DNA of 64,000 bases. It comes from Prochlorococcus marinus (GTDB lineage Bacteria > Cyanobacteriota > Cyanobacteriia > PCC-6307 > Cyanobiaceae). Below, piece by piece: positions 32,314-40,100 of the stretch; within the stretch, counting starts at the first letter, position 1, and each line of letters opens with the position of its first letter. The notes below the pieces were generated by a model. That model did no database searches and had not been told where the DNA came from. It saw nothing but the letters and a program-made list of their open reading frames with translations. The stretch spans positions 62,001-126,000 of the forward strand of contig NZ_CVSZ01000071.1 in assembly GCF_001180325.1 (NCBI RefSeq), read 5' to 3'. Made by a program: the position numbers and the translations under genes.

Positions 32314-33084
32314 ATGAAAGAAATTGGAGAGATAAAGTCAAATATATATAAAATAGCTGCTGTTACAGATAGAGGGCAAAGATTAAATAAATTAATTTCT
32401 CCTATGTATAAAGAAAAAGCAAATGAATTGGATGAATTGATTGATACTCTAAAAGACTTTAGTTTTGAAATATCAGAAAAATTATTGTCTGGAGAGTGGG
32501 AATTGATTTTTTCTAATGTTGAATTATTTCGAAGTTCTCCTTTCTTCCTTGCTATTGAAAAGGCATTAAATGATGAATTTAAAAGTAATCTTTTTTTTAA
32601 ATTACATCAATTGCAAGTAGGATCCTTTGGCATATCAACTATAGGGAGAATTGCTCAAAAGATTGATTTTGACAAAAAAGAATTTATATCTACTTTTGAC
32701 ACTACAATATTTGGGCTCACAACAATTCCTATCTTGGGTTGGTTCAAAATATTGCCTACTTTTGGTGGAAGAGTAATAACCTTAGCAAGTGATTTGGTTT
32801 TAAGAAATAATTTACTTGATATGAACTTACAAAAGACTAAAGTTTGCAAAGTTGATGGACTTAATAAGATTCCATTATTTAGTGAATTACTTATGGATAG
32901 ATGGTATCCAGTTAAAGAGGTATGGAATAAGTTACCTTGGAATAAAGAATCGCCCAATTGCCAGGTTTCAATTGTATATTTAGACGATGAAATGAGAATT
33001 ATGCAGGATATGTATGGGTCTATTTTTATTTATATAAGGCCTTCAATTTCCTTGTTGAATTCAAATAAAATCTCTAATAATTAA
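32314..33084 (+). CDS. PAP/fibrillin-family protein
   Basis: 256 residues, the second fibrillin-type protein in the window. After 'DRGQRLNKLISPMYKEKANE' comes 'LSGEWELIFSNVELFRSSPF', the LxGxWELxYS-type signature, then a beta-rich middle and the terminal 'DDEMRIMQDMYGSIFIYIRP'. Expected to be a thylakoid-lipid-associated protein. Same orientation as upstream peptides; a palindrome separates it from the TM2 gene. Confidence 0.8.
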   Translation: MKEIGEIKSNIYKIAAVTDRGQRLNKLISPMYKEKANELDELIDTLKDFSFEISEKLLSGEWELIFSNVELFRSSPFFLAIEKALNDEFKSNLFFKLHQLQVGSFGISTIGRIAQKIDFDKKEFISTFDTTIFGLTTIPILGWFKILPTFGGRVITLASDLVLRNNLLDMNLQKTKVCKVDGLNKIPLFSELLMDRWYPVKEVWNKLPWNKESPNCQVSIVYLDDEMRIMQDMYGSIFIYIRPSISLLNSNKISNN

Positions 33085-33188
33085 TTAAAACTCTGAATAA
33101 TAATTTTGTAATCTATAGAAAAAACATTAAATATTTCTTTTAAAGATTTATTAATAAAAACATCTCACATCTTAAATACAAATAGGTT

Positions 33189-33205
33189 ATGTTCATAATG
33201 AACAT
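33189..33205. promoter_or_regulatory. inverted repeat ATGTTCAT-A-ATGAACAT
   Basis: Perfect eight-base arms with a one-base centre, followed by seven T, ending 9 bases before the TM2 gene start. It could be a weak terminator for the fibrillin gene or an operator; it would cover the ribosome-binding region. Confidence 0.4.
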
Positions 33206-33214
33206 TTTTTTATT

Positions 33215-33529
33215 ATGCTTAAAAATCAAGAAAAAAATTCAGTTGTTAGAGGAATATTCCTAATAGGAGGTTGGGGCTTAGGTCTAGACAGATTCTACGA
33301 AGGAGATAAAAAAGGTGGCTTTTTATCAATCATTGGTTGGAGTATCACATTTTTTAGCTTTATTTTTCTTAAATGTTCAGGTTATAGATATGTTGAGGGT
33401 GTGAAAAATTATTCAGATTATTCCCCTAACCCTTTAATAGTATTACCTTTACTAGCAGGAGCATATGGTGGCTTTCTAATAATTAAGAAGGCATTTAGAT
33501 TAGCAAAGCAATTTGAGAATGCTGAGTAA
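33215..33529 (+). CDS. TM2-domain membrane protein
   Basis: 104 residues with TM2-domain hallmarks: 'GGWGLGLDRFYEGDKKGGFL' (GxGxDRFY between the helices) and two to three membrane spans, at about 12-24, 36-54 and 74-94. TM2 proteins are widespread and poorly understood. The RBS region overlaps the upstream palindrome. Confidence 0.75.
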   Translation: MLKNQEKNSVVRGIFLIGGWGLGLDRFYEGDKKGGFLSIIGWSITFFSFIFLKCSGYRYVEGVKNYSDYSPNPLIVLPLLAGAYGGFLIIKKAFRLAKQFENAE

Positions 33530-33547
33530 TAATACCAGCAGACAAAT

Positions 33548-33709
33548 TCAAGATAATAATCCAGATCCTTTCAAATAAAATTTAAATAAAAGAATTACTA
33601 AAAGGTTTACTATTGCTAAGGCTACTAAACCATTTCTGTTTTTTACATCTAATTTCTTGACTAAATTAGAAAGATAAACGACTGGATTTTCTGGTTCTTT
33701 ATTATCCAA
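33548..33709 (-). CDS. 53-residue membrane peptide
   Basis: TTG 33709 to TGA. 'LDNKEPENPVVYLSNLVKKL' followed by one span 'GLVALAIVNLLVILLFKFYL'. TTG start inferred because no ATG is available; modest support. Confidence 0.4.
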   Translation of the reverse strand: MDNKEPENPVVYLSNLVKKLDVKNRNGLVALAIVNLLVILLFKFYLKGSGLLS

Positions 33710-33805
33710 ATTTTATTTCAATATTAATTTGACAAGAAATTATCACAGTTTCATTTGAAGAATCAAAATTGTAAAGATGATTATCCAAAAAGAAATAAAT
33801 AATTT

Positions 33806-34180
33806 CTAACCCATAATTCCAGCATTTCTTAAAAACGCTTTACCCATATTGCCAATTACAAAAAATAGAGACAAATTAATTAAAAGGATTATTAATAATG
33901 CCAACATTTTATAATTTGGATTTGTTGAAATTCCATCAAATCCATTATTAAGAAATCTTTTAAAAAGTGATTTGTCAATTTTTGGTTTTTGTTGCTCAGA
34001 ATAAAGTTTTACTTTTTCTTCTGAAGAATCTTGACTACTTGCTTTCTCTAGAAATTCTGTAAATGCTTTAACATTTTCTTCTTTTTTATTCCCCTCATTA
34101 AGATCTTTATTGTCTTCATTCAAATTGGGGGACGATTCGATTGAATTATTTTCCTCAGGATTAAGTTTTGAATCTTCCAA
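33806..34180 (-). CDS. acidic membrane-anchored protein, unknown
   Basis: The frame opens at GTG 34228, but that codon sits inside a terminator hairpin, so TTG 34180 (124 residues) is preferred. The N-terminal two thirds are charged and asparagine/glutamate-rich ('NSIESSPNLNEDNKDLNEGN'), and the C-terminus has a membrane span ('MLALLIILLINLSLFFVIG') and a short tail. No family recognised. Confidence 0.55.
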   Translation of the reverse strand: MEDSKLNPEENNSIESSPNLNEDNKDLNEGNKKEENVKAFTEFLEKASSQDSSEEKVKLYSEQQKPKIDKSLFKRFLNNGFDGISTNPNYKMLALLIILLINLSLFFVIGNMGKAFLRNAGIMG

Positions 34181-34212
34181 ATTAGTATTAAATGCTAGGA
34201 GTATATTACACC

Positions 34213-34268
34213 ATAAAAAAAAACCCACTCGATCAATTGAAGAGAGGGTTAGCTAAGGTTAAAGTTCT
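34213..34268 (-). ncRNA. candidate minus-strand small RNA with terminator
   Basis: On the minus strand a -10-like TATTAT (34281-34276) precedes about 55 bases ending in the hairpin AACCC...GGGTT (34250-34222) and nine T (34221-34213). The RNA would be about 55 nt. It lies immediately in front of the acidic membrane-protein gene, so alternatively it is an attenuator for that gene. Confidence 0.45.
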
Positions 34269-34362
34269 TACACAGATAATAATTTATTTTTATTAAATTT
34301 GCGGTTGTAGCATAATGAGGTTTTAATTTAGATTAAATTCAGGTGATTTTTTTTTAATAAAT

Positions 34363-34569
34363 ATGTTAGATGCAAATACTAAAAAAGCATGTAAAGATGA
34401 TCCCTCTATAAGAGAAATTAAAATTAGAAATATAGAACATGCTATTGAACAAGCAGAATTGATGATAAAAGAATCAAAAATGAGCCAAGAAGAATTAATC
34501 TTCTTAAAAAGAAAAATATCGGACTCTAGACAGGATTTAGAAATACTTTATTTAATGAAAATTCAATGA
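34363..34569 (+). CDS. small helical protein, unknown
   Basis: 68 residues, charged and coiled-coil-like: 'REIKIRNIEHAIEQAELMIK' and 'EELIFLKRKISDSRQDLEIL' show heptad-like spacing of hydrophobics. Good coding character. Unrecognised. Confidence 0.55.
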   Translation: MLDANTKKACKDDPSIREIKIRNIEHAIEQAELMIKESKMSQEELIFLKRKISDSRQDLEILYLMKIQ

Positions 34570-34684
34570 ATATAAATTTTTTAATCTTTTAAAAGAATTG
34601 AATTTTTGCAAAGAAAATTAATTTGTATATTTGAAGACTTATAAAGTTGAAAGAGAATGTAAGAATTTTATAAATGTTCTAGTT

Positions 34685-34786
34685 ATGACTAAAAATAATC
34701 TGTATATTCCTTTAAAGGTTGTTCCATACATCTTCATTTCAATTACTGCTATAGCAATAACAGCAGCCACATATGTAATTACTTAG
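34685..34786 (+). CDS. 33-residue membrane peptide
   Basis: ATG to TAG; 'MTKNNLYIPLKVVPYIFISI' leads into a span rich in Ala/Ile/Thr. Typical of the smallest cyanobacterial membrane peptides; unassigned. Confidence 0.4.
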   Translation: MTKNNLYIPLKVVPYIFISITAIAITAATYVIT

Positions 34787-34853
34787 TTCTATAAGCTATC
34801 TAAAGTTTTTAGATATTATATAAATTAAAATATTTGTAATATCTAATAATTGT

Positions 34854-35096
34854 ATGAATAAGTTGAAAATAGCAATTTTTACAATATTAATAATCATATT
34901 TTCCCTTATTGGGATTAAAAAATTAATTTATATAAATCAAGTTAAAATTTTAAAAAATAAAGAAGAATCATTTTTAAATGAATCTATACGCGTTTTAAAT
35001 GAATGCTTCGATCTAGAAAATAAAAATAAAAGAACTCTTAATAAATCAATTGAATTAATTGAGTATTGCTTAGAGGAATATGGATATAAAAACTGA
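34854..35096 (+). CDS. small membrane-anchored protein
   Basis: 80 residues: N-terminal anchor ('KIAIFTILIIIFSLIGIKKL') and a charged extramembrane helix with two cysteines ('LNECFDLENKNKR', 'IEYCLEEYGYKN'). Unrecognised. Confidence 0.55.
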   Translation: MNKLKIAIFTILIIIFSLIGIKKLIYINQVKILKNKEESFLNESIRVLNECFDLENKNKRTLNKSIELIEYCLEEYGYKN

Positions 35097-35223
35097 TTTC
35101 AAAACTTGAATGATGAATTTCCTAAATACTCCACTAATATGCAAATAAAAAATTTCTCATCAATAATCTTGTTATGTTCCATAATTTTTTATTAATAATA
35201 TTTTCCTAATTTAATTTTTTAAA

Positions 35224-35631
35224 ATGACCAAAGTTAAATGTTCTTATTTAGGGAATTTAAACTGTGAGGCTATTCATCTACAATCTGGAAGTATTATTAG
35301 AACTGATGCACCTTTAGATCACTGCGGTAAAGGTGAAAGTTTTTCCCCAACTGATTTATTAGCAACATCTCTAGGTACTTGCCTACTAACCATCATGGCA
35401 ATCAAAGCCAAATCGAAAGGATTTGATTTGAAAGGTATATATTTAAATATTGAAAAAGTAATGACACAAAATAGCGAGAGGAAGATAAAAGAACTAATAA
35501 TAGATATTTTTATACCAGAGAGCACTTCTAATGAAACTATTGATTTTTTGAAAAAAGCTTCCAAAGAATGTCCAGTTACAAGAAATTTATCTCAAGAAAT
35601 AGATATTAAAATTAGTTGGCATCATGAATAA
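35224..35631 (+). CDS. OsmC-family thiol peroxidase-like protein
   Basis: 135 residues. The two redox cysteines of the OsmC/Ohr family are at Cys53 ('ATSLGTCLLTIMAIKAKSKG') and Cys116 ('ASKECPVTRNLS'), within the expected swapped-dimer fold. OsmC-type enzymes reduce organic hydroperoxides with lipoyl or dithiol donors. YhfA-like sub-branch seems closest. Monocistronic. Confidence 0.85.
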   Translation: MTKVKCSYLGNLNCEAIHLQSGSIIRTDAPLDHCGKGESFSPTDLLATSLGTCLLTIMAIKAKSKGFDLKGIYLNIEKVMTQNSERKIKELIIDIFIPESTSNETIDFLKKASKECPVTRNLSQEIDIKISWHHE

Positions 35632-35660
35632 ATCTCAAACATAGTAATTACAAAAATATA

Positions 35661-35771
35661 ATGAAATACTTTATTGTAATAATCATTCTTTTATTTGGAA
35701 TATATATAATTACAGACTTGGCATTAAAGACTAGACATACAAGAAAAAGACTTTCAAAAGGAAAAAAATAA
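35661..35771 (+). CDS. 36-residue membrane peptide
   Basis: ATG to TAA; 'MKYFIVIIILLFGIYIITDL' then a basic tail 'KTRHTRKRLSKGKK'. Single span with cytoplasmic basic end. Starts 29 bases after the OsmC gene. Confidence 0.5.
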   Translation: MKYFIVIIILLFGIYIITDLALKTRHTRKRLSKGKK

Positions 35772-35846
35772 ATCTCTTAAATTTTAATATTGTAGATAAA
35801 GGTAATAGATTTATTTTTGCACTAAGAATTAAGTCATATTTTAGTC

Positions 35847-36131
35847 TTATTTTTTCACTATTTTTTGGTCAATCAAACTAATCAAAGGGATCATGAAATT
35901 TACATTTATTCCAACAGTGCACCATGCATAAATAATAAGAAAAAATATTTTTAAAAATAAATTAGGGGGTAAAGTGAAAAATATTTTGAAAAACCCTCCT
36001 ATGAATAATACTAATATTCCAATTTGAAAAAGACCTTTGATTATCCATTTAAGTCCATTTTTTTTAATGTTTAAATAAAACCAGAAAAAAACAAAACTAA
36101 ATAATAATAAGTATATGAAATTTATGATCAT
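35847..36131 (-). CDS. small polytopic membrane protein, unknown
   Basis: 94 residues with three hydrophobic segments, at about 1-20, 30-50 and 60-80 ('FLKIFFLIIYAWCTVGINVN'). I do not recognise the family. A perfect TGATAATTATCA palindrome, a Fur/Zur-like sequence, lies 45 bases upstream of its start, so metal control is possible. Confidence 0.6.
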   Translation of the reverse strand: MIINFIYLLLFSFVFFWFYLNIKKNGLKWIIKGLFQIGILVLFIGGFFKIFFTLPPNLFLKIFFLIIYAWCTVGINVNFMIPLISLIDQKIVKK

Positions 36132-36175
36132 CTTTTTGGAGAAAATCTAATAAATTTGCCATTATCAAGGCATGA

Positions 36176-36187
36176 TGATAATTATCA
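36176..36187. promoter_or_regulatory. Fur/Zur-like palindrome TGATAATTATCA
   Basis: Perfect 12-base palindrome made of the GATAAT/ATTATC half-sites typical of Fur-family operators, 45 bases upstream of the start at 36131. Shorter than a full 19-base box. Confidence 0.4.
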
Positions 36188-36268
36188 CTTTTTTATCTGC
36201 TAATTTTTTTTAAAAAAGGAAAAGCTATACAAAAAAAAATAAAAACAAATTATTTTTAACTTTTTATC

Positions 36269-36658
36269 TTAAAACATTTTGGATTTTAGTAAATCAACTC
36301 TTTTTTGATTCACTCCCAAATCACTTTCTCCAACTCTTGATTCTGATCTTATTGATAAGATGTTTGATTCAGGTAAAAAGGATACTTCTAAGTCGTCTAC
36401 ATACTTCATCCATTTAGTGGTTGCCTCTGCATGAAGATAATCGCCATCAATTTCTACAATCTCAGTTCTTGGAGTGTTCTCGATAAATGTTTTAATCTCT
36501 TCAAAAGGATTCTCAATATTATTTACCTTCCATTCTTCTCGTACACAATGAGCAATCTCTACACAAGGTTTTAGTTCTATATGTGAGGCAAATGATGAAG
36601 AAGGGAATAAAAAGCTTGAACAAATTAAAATTGCTAAAAAAAGTATTTGCATTAACAA
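36269..36658 (-). CDS. DUF1499 secreted protein
   Basis: 129 residues with a signal peptide (residues 1-22, 'FLAILICSSFLFPSSSFA'). The DUF1499 pattern is evident: 'CVEIAHCVREEW' with two Cys, then 'YLHAEATTKWMKYVDDLEVS' and the terminal 'SIRSESRVGESDLGVNQKRV'. DUF1499 proteins occur in cyanobacteria and chloroplasts; function unknown. Monocistronic. Confidence 0.85.
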   Translation of the reverse strand: MLMQILFLAILICSSFLFPSSSFASHIELKPCVEIAHCVREEWKVNNIENPFEEIKTFIENTPRTEIVEIDGDYLHAEATTKWMKYVDDLEVSFLPESNILSIRSESRVGESDLGVNQKRVDLLKSKMF

Positions 36659-36785
36659 AAGAATTTAACGAATCATAATCTAACGAATTAAATTACTAAT
36701 TTGTAATGACGACCTAATTATTTTGGAAGAAAGCATATATGTTTTTATATTCAGAATTTAATATGTATTTCTAATAATCCCAAAA

Positions 36786-36816
36786 AAAAAAGATCTCTCA
36801 AAGAGAGATCTTTTTA
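36786..36816. terminator. bidirectional terminator
   Basis: Perfect stem AGATCTCTC / GAGAGATCT (36791-36799, 36803-36811) with flanking A and T runs on both sides. On the minus strand it would end the transcript carrying the 24-codon frame at 36830-36904. Confidence 0.75.
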
Positions 36817-36829
36817 AAATTGATTTAAA

Positions 36830-36904
36830 TCAAGTGTTTCCTTGTTTCCACTGAAATAAACCAATTACTCCTACACACAAACCTAATATCACACCTAAAT
36901 TCAA
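36830..36904 (-). CDS. possible 24-residue membrane peptide
   Basis: TTG 36904 to TGA: 'LNLGVILGLCVGVIGLFQWK' and QGNT. One short hydrophobic span. It lies between a -10-like TAAGAT and a strong terminator on the same strand, giving a compact unit like those of small photosynthetic subunits. Not assignable to a known subunit. Confidence 0.4.
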   Translation of the reverse strand: MNLGVILGLCVGVIGLFQWKQGNT

Positions 36905-36954
36905 AATATGTAATGTTTAATAGGCCTCTATCTTAACTGTCACATGGCAAAAAA

Positions 36955-37059
36955 TACAAAAAGTACTCAAACATCGAGGTCGAGTACTTTTAAAGTTATC
37001 AGAAAAAAGTGTGTGAGGAGTTTCTGATAGATTTAATCTACTCCGTAGGTAATTTAAAA
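36955..37059 (-). ncRNA. candidate small RNA carrying the Yfr1-type core
   Basis: On the minus strand a good -10 TATACT (37071-37066) precedes a roughly 105-base unit with no reading frame. It contains ACTCCTCACAC (37021-37011), the 11-base core I know from the cyanobacterial sRNA Yfr1. The core lies in the loop of a nine-base-pair stem (37029-37021 with 37005-36997), and the unit ends in a hairpin plus T-rich tail (36991-36955). Yfr1 is usually next to guaB/trxA, which are not here, so identity with Yfr1 is uncertain; the small-RNA call itself is better supported. Confidence 0.5.
36958..36991 (-). terminator. intrinsic terminator of the candidate RNA
   Basis: Stem AAAAGTACTC / GAGTACTTTTT with a 13-base loop; on the minus strand it runs into TTTTTGTATTTTTTG, a good U-rich tail. 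The plus-strand tail is poor. Confidence 0.65.
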
Positions 37060-37144
37060 GGCTACAGTATAAATTACTAATTATTTAAATCTTTCCAAAA
37101 AATTTGGCGTTGATAAAAAAAATAATCAAAAACATAAAAAATTC

Positions 37145-37279
37145 ATGAAAAGCTTTTACAAAAAAATCATTTTTCTTATTTCGGCAATTGCTCTTTTTTC
37201 AGTAATAGTCAGTATTGTCAAATATTCGCTTACTTATATTGAAAATAATCCCGAAAAATACTTACCTACACAAAAGTAA
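37145..37279 (+). CDS. 44-residue membrane peptide
   Basis: ATG to TAA. Basic start 'MKSFYKKIIFLISAIALFSV', one span or uncleaved signal, then a short polar C-terminus 'YIENNPEKYLPTQK'. Unrecognised. Confidence 0.5.
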   Translation: MKSFYKKIIFLISAIALFSVIVSIVKYSLTYIENNPEKYLPTQK

Positions 37280-37355
37280 GACAAAATTAAGTATAAATTC
37301 ACTTCAAAAAATCTATAAAGTGTCTTAAATATGTTCTACGTAGACAGCTTGAGTC

Positions 37356-37499
37356 ATGAAAATCAAAAATACTTTAGTTCTTAATCAGAATAATATTCAT
37401 TTAAGTCAATTCAAAAATAAGCATAAATATCAAATACTTGAGAATTACTGGAAGAAAAGAAAGAAAGAATGTGAAAAAAATCTTTCAAAATTTTGCTAA
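37356..37499 (+). CDS. 47-residue basic protein
   Basis: ATG to TAA: lysine/asparagine-rich, 'HKYQILENYWKKRKKECEKN' and two cysteines near the C-terminus. Ends 9 bases before the 82-residue gene and is likely in the same transcript. Confidence 0.45.
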   Translation: MKIKNTLVLNQNNIHLSQFKNKHKYQILENYWKKRKKECEKNLSKFC

Positions 37500-37508
37500 C
37501 CGATAATT

Positions 37509-37757
37509 ATGAATTTTATTTTTTCTTTTTTATTAGCATCTGTGATGTGGGTACAAGTTCCACAGTGGGAAGCTGACTGGTCAAAATGTGCTGTAGATGT
37601 TCCAGATTCATCATGTCACTGGTACGTAGCTGCTCCCGATAATACTTTTGGTGAAGGATTTAACTGGGAAAACGCTCCTTGGTTTGATGCTAATGGATTA
37701 CAGGATGTAGCTAAAATTGAGAAAGAATCTGTAGTAGAAAAACTTCAAAATAACTAA
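37509..37757 (+). CDS. small secreted tryptophan-rich protein
   Basis: 82 residues. A short hydrophobic N-terminus ('MNFIFSFLLASVMWVQVPQW') serves as signal or anchor; the remainder is Trp-rich ('WSKCAVDVPDSSCHWYVAAP', 'GFNWENAPWFDANG') with two Cys able to form a disulfide. Unrecognised but strongly coding. Followed by a 48-residue gene. Confidence 0.6.
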   Translation: MNFIFSFLLASVMWVQVPQWEADWSKCAVDVPDSSCHWYVAAPDNTFGEGFNWENAPWFDANGLQDVAKIEKESVVEKLQNN

Positions 37758-37840
37758 AGTTTCTATTTCATCAATTAACTTTTAAAAGTATTTAAATCTA
37801 GTTGCTTAGTGGTTAACTTTTGATTAATTAAAAAATTTTT

Positions 37841-37987
37841 ATGCGTTTCAAAGTAAGTCTCAAAAAAAATCGAAAGGAATTTGATGAAGTTGTTATAGCT
37901 AATAATAAAAAAGAGGCTATGGAATTAGCTTTAAAAAACAATCCAGAAGCTCAAGCATTAAACTCTGATTGGACATTTAAGATTTAA
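37841..37987 (+). CDS. 48-residue protein, unknown
   Basis: ATG to TAA. 'MRFKVSLKKNRKEFDEVVIA' then 'NNKKEAMELALKNNPEAQAL': a small beta-alpha unit, like the short 'viral-rep/XRE-free' DUF proteins found in phages and picocyanobacteria. The stop abuts the znuB stop on the other strand (no bases between). Confidence 0.55.
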   Translation: MRFKVSLKKNRKEFDEVVIANNKKEAMELALKNNPEAQALNSDWTFKI

Positions 37988-38773
37988 TTATTTACGAAGT
38001 TTAGGAATCAAAAGAGATGCGACACAAATAACACTAATTGCAGGTCCAGGCGACAAATTAAAGACTATAGATAGAATAAAGCCCAGAAGTGAGATACATA
38101 ATCCAAAAAATGAAGACCTCATCATTGCAATTCTTAAACTATGAGCCTTATTAAGCCCTAACAGTGTTGGGGTAGAAAGAAGAGCAATAACAAGAATTAC
38201 TCCTACTGCTGACATTGAACTAACAATTACTAATGCCGTTGTAAAACTCAAAGCAAGATTTAATAAAGAAACGTTTATACCACTCGCGGATGCTCCTTCT
38301 GGATCCATTCCCACATAAACAACCTTTTCATATCCAAAAGTCATTAAAAGTATAAATACTAAAAAAGCAATTATTGTTCTAAGTAAATCTCCAAAATTTG
38401 CTGTCAATAAATCGCCAAATAATACTGCCTCCAAATCGATCCTTATTCCAAGTAAAGGGATTATAAGGACTCCAAACCCAAGCATTCCAGCTAATATTGT
38501 GTTCATTATTGCTTCATAGTTTTCACTCTTTTTATTAGTTAAACTTTCCGCAATTACAGAACCTAAAAGACCACTGATAACCCCACCAATTGAAGGATGA
38601 ATTCCAAGCGCTAAGGCTAAAGCAAGTCCTGGCAAAACGCAGTGAGAGATTAAATTTACTTGAAGTAATCTCCTATGTGTTATTAATACAGTTCCCATAG
38701 CTGGACATAGAATTCCTGAAAAAATAGTTATTATTAAAGGAACAAGCCACCAACTGCTATTAATAAAAGACAT
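37988..38773 (-). CDS. znuB: zinc ABC transporter permease
   Basis: 261 residues, ABC-3 family permease with about eight membrane segments. 'MGTVLITHRRLLQVNLISHC' and 'LPGLALALALGIHPSIGGVI' match ZnuB/MntB N-terminal signatures, and the conserved 'GASASGINVSLLNLAL' is present. With znuC and znuA nearby it imports zinc (possibly manganese) across the plasma membrane. It is divergent from the Fur-family regulator with only 17 bases between starts. Confidence 0.85.
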   Translation of the reverse strand: MSFINSSWWLVPLIITIFSGILCPAMGTVLITHRRLLQVNLISHCVLPGLALALALGIHPSIGGVISGLLGSVIAESLTNKKSENYEAIMNTILAGMLGFGVLIIPLLGIRIDLEAVLFGDLLTANFGDLLRTIIAFLVFILLMTFGYEKVVYVGMDPEGASASGINVSLLNLALSFTTALVIVSSMSAVGVILVIALLSTPTLLGLNKAHSLRIAMMRSSFFGLCISLLGFILSIVFNLSPGPAISVICVASLLIPKLRK

Positions 38774-38790
38774 TAATCTATTGATTCGGT

Positions 38791-39225
38791 ATGATCAAAA
38801 ATACGGGACAAAAAAAGATTTCGGAAACAATGGTAACTAAGCCTGACATTACCAAAAGACAAGAACAACTTCTTGAAGAACTTAATAAATGTGAAGATGA
38901 ACTGAGCGGACAAGAGTTGCATAGACAATTGATTGAAAGAGGAAAAGCTATGGGACTGACAACTGTATACAGGAATCTTCAAATTCTTATAAAGCATGGT
39001 TTAATACGTTCTAGACATCTCCCAACAGGAGAGGTTCTTTACACTCCCGTAGATAGAGACATTCATCATTTGACATGTGTTCAATGTGGTGAGACTTCAA
39101 AAATGGAAGGGTGCCCTGTAAAAGATATTCATACACCCAAAACAAATCCAAAGAAATTCCAATTGTTGTTTCATACCCTGGAGTATTTCGGACTTTGCCA
39201 TAACTGCTATCAAGCACAAAGTTAA
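38791..39225 (+). CDS. zur: Fur-family metal regulator, probably Zur
   Basis: 144 residues. Winged helix ('ELHRQLIERGKAMGLTTVYR' then 'NLQILIKHGLIRSRH') followed by the dimerisation/metal domain: 'DIHHLTCVQCG' with Cys96/Cys99 and 'LCHNC' with Cys136/Cys139 form the structural zinc site. The embedded position between znuB and znuC argues for Zur rather than Fur or PerR. When zinc is present it should repress the uptake genes through the palindromes described here. A later ATG at 38830 is a possible start. Confidence 0.8.
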   Translation: MIKNTGQKKISETMVTKPDITKRQEQLLEELNKCEDELSGQELHRQLIERGKAMGLTTVYRNLQILIKHGLIRSRHLPTGEVLYTPVDRDIHHLTCVQCGETSKMEGCPVKDIHTPKTNPKKFQLLFHTLEYFGLCHNCYQAQS

Positions 39226-39239
39226 AACTAAATATTTTT

Positions 39240-40010
39240 TTAATCACAACAATTATTATCCTCAATAGAGCTGATATTTATATCCTCTAATTTATCTTTT
39301 ATGGAATCAGGGCTTCCACAGGCCAATACAGCTTTATCCAAAACAATAACTTGATCATAACTATTTAACGAGGTACCCCAATCATGACTGCTTACCATTA
39401 AAGAAAGACCAGCATCAGCAAGTTGACGAACAATTTTTAGAAAATCCTCCTTTGCAGGTGGATCTAAAGCTGCACAAGGTTCATCAAGAAGGAAAATTTT
39501 TGCTGGAGACATTAATGTTTTAGCTAATAGAGCTCTTTGTTGTTGTCCACCAGATAAAGAATCAAGCCTTCTTTTAGCAATATTTGCAATGCCGACTCTT
39601 TGCATTGTGGCCTCCAATTCACAGCATTTATTAATCCATGCATTAGGGTTGGCAAGAAGTGCTTTTATTTGAAAAGGACTACTACTTTTTGATTTTGAGT
39701 ATTTTATTTGTCCTAATGAAACTAGTTTTTCTACAGTTATTGGAAATTTCCAATTCATAGAGCTTCTTTGTGGCATGAGTGCCACCTGAGATCTTTGTCC
39801 AATTAACTTCTCCCCGTCAATTGTTATCTGGCCATTATCAGGAATACATTGTCCCTGCAATATTCTTAAAAGAGTAGATTTGCCAGCTCCGTTTGGTCCT
39901 ACTAGAGCAGTTAATGTACCTGGTTCAACTGTTATGGAAACTTTACTTATAGCCGGGCTTACATTTTTTGCATACGAATAAGATAAATTTTCAGCTACTA
40001 GTAGTGACAT
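39240..40010 (-). CDS. znuC: zinc ABC transporter ATP-binding protein
   Basis: 256 residues. Walker A 'GPNGAGKST' at 38-46, ABC signature 'LSGGQQQRALLAKTL' and Walker B 'IFLLDEPCAALDPPAKED' are all intact. C-terminus ends in 'NNCCD', two cysteines. It is transcribed away from znuA, sharing a roughly 126-base regulatory region with the Zur box, and powers ZnuB. Converges with zur (14 bases between stops). Confidence 0.9.
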   Translation of the reverse strand: MSLLVAENLSYSYAKNVSPAISKVSITVEPGTLTALVGPNGAGKSTLLRILQGQCIPDNGQITIDGEKLIGQRSQVALMPQRSSMNWKFPITVEKLVSLGQIKYSKSKSSSPFQIKALLANPNAWINKCCELEATMQRVGIANIAKRRLDSLSGGQQQRALLAKTLMSPAKIFLLDEPCAALDPPAKEDFLKIVRQLADAGLSLMVSSHDWGTSLNSYDQVIVLDKAVLACGSPDSIKDKLEDINISSIEDNNCCD

Positions 40011-40100
40011 TAATGATTGAACTTACAACCCCATAATATTTTAATTATGGAAAATAATTTACTTAAAAACATTTTATACCTAAACTTGCATATAAAAATG

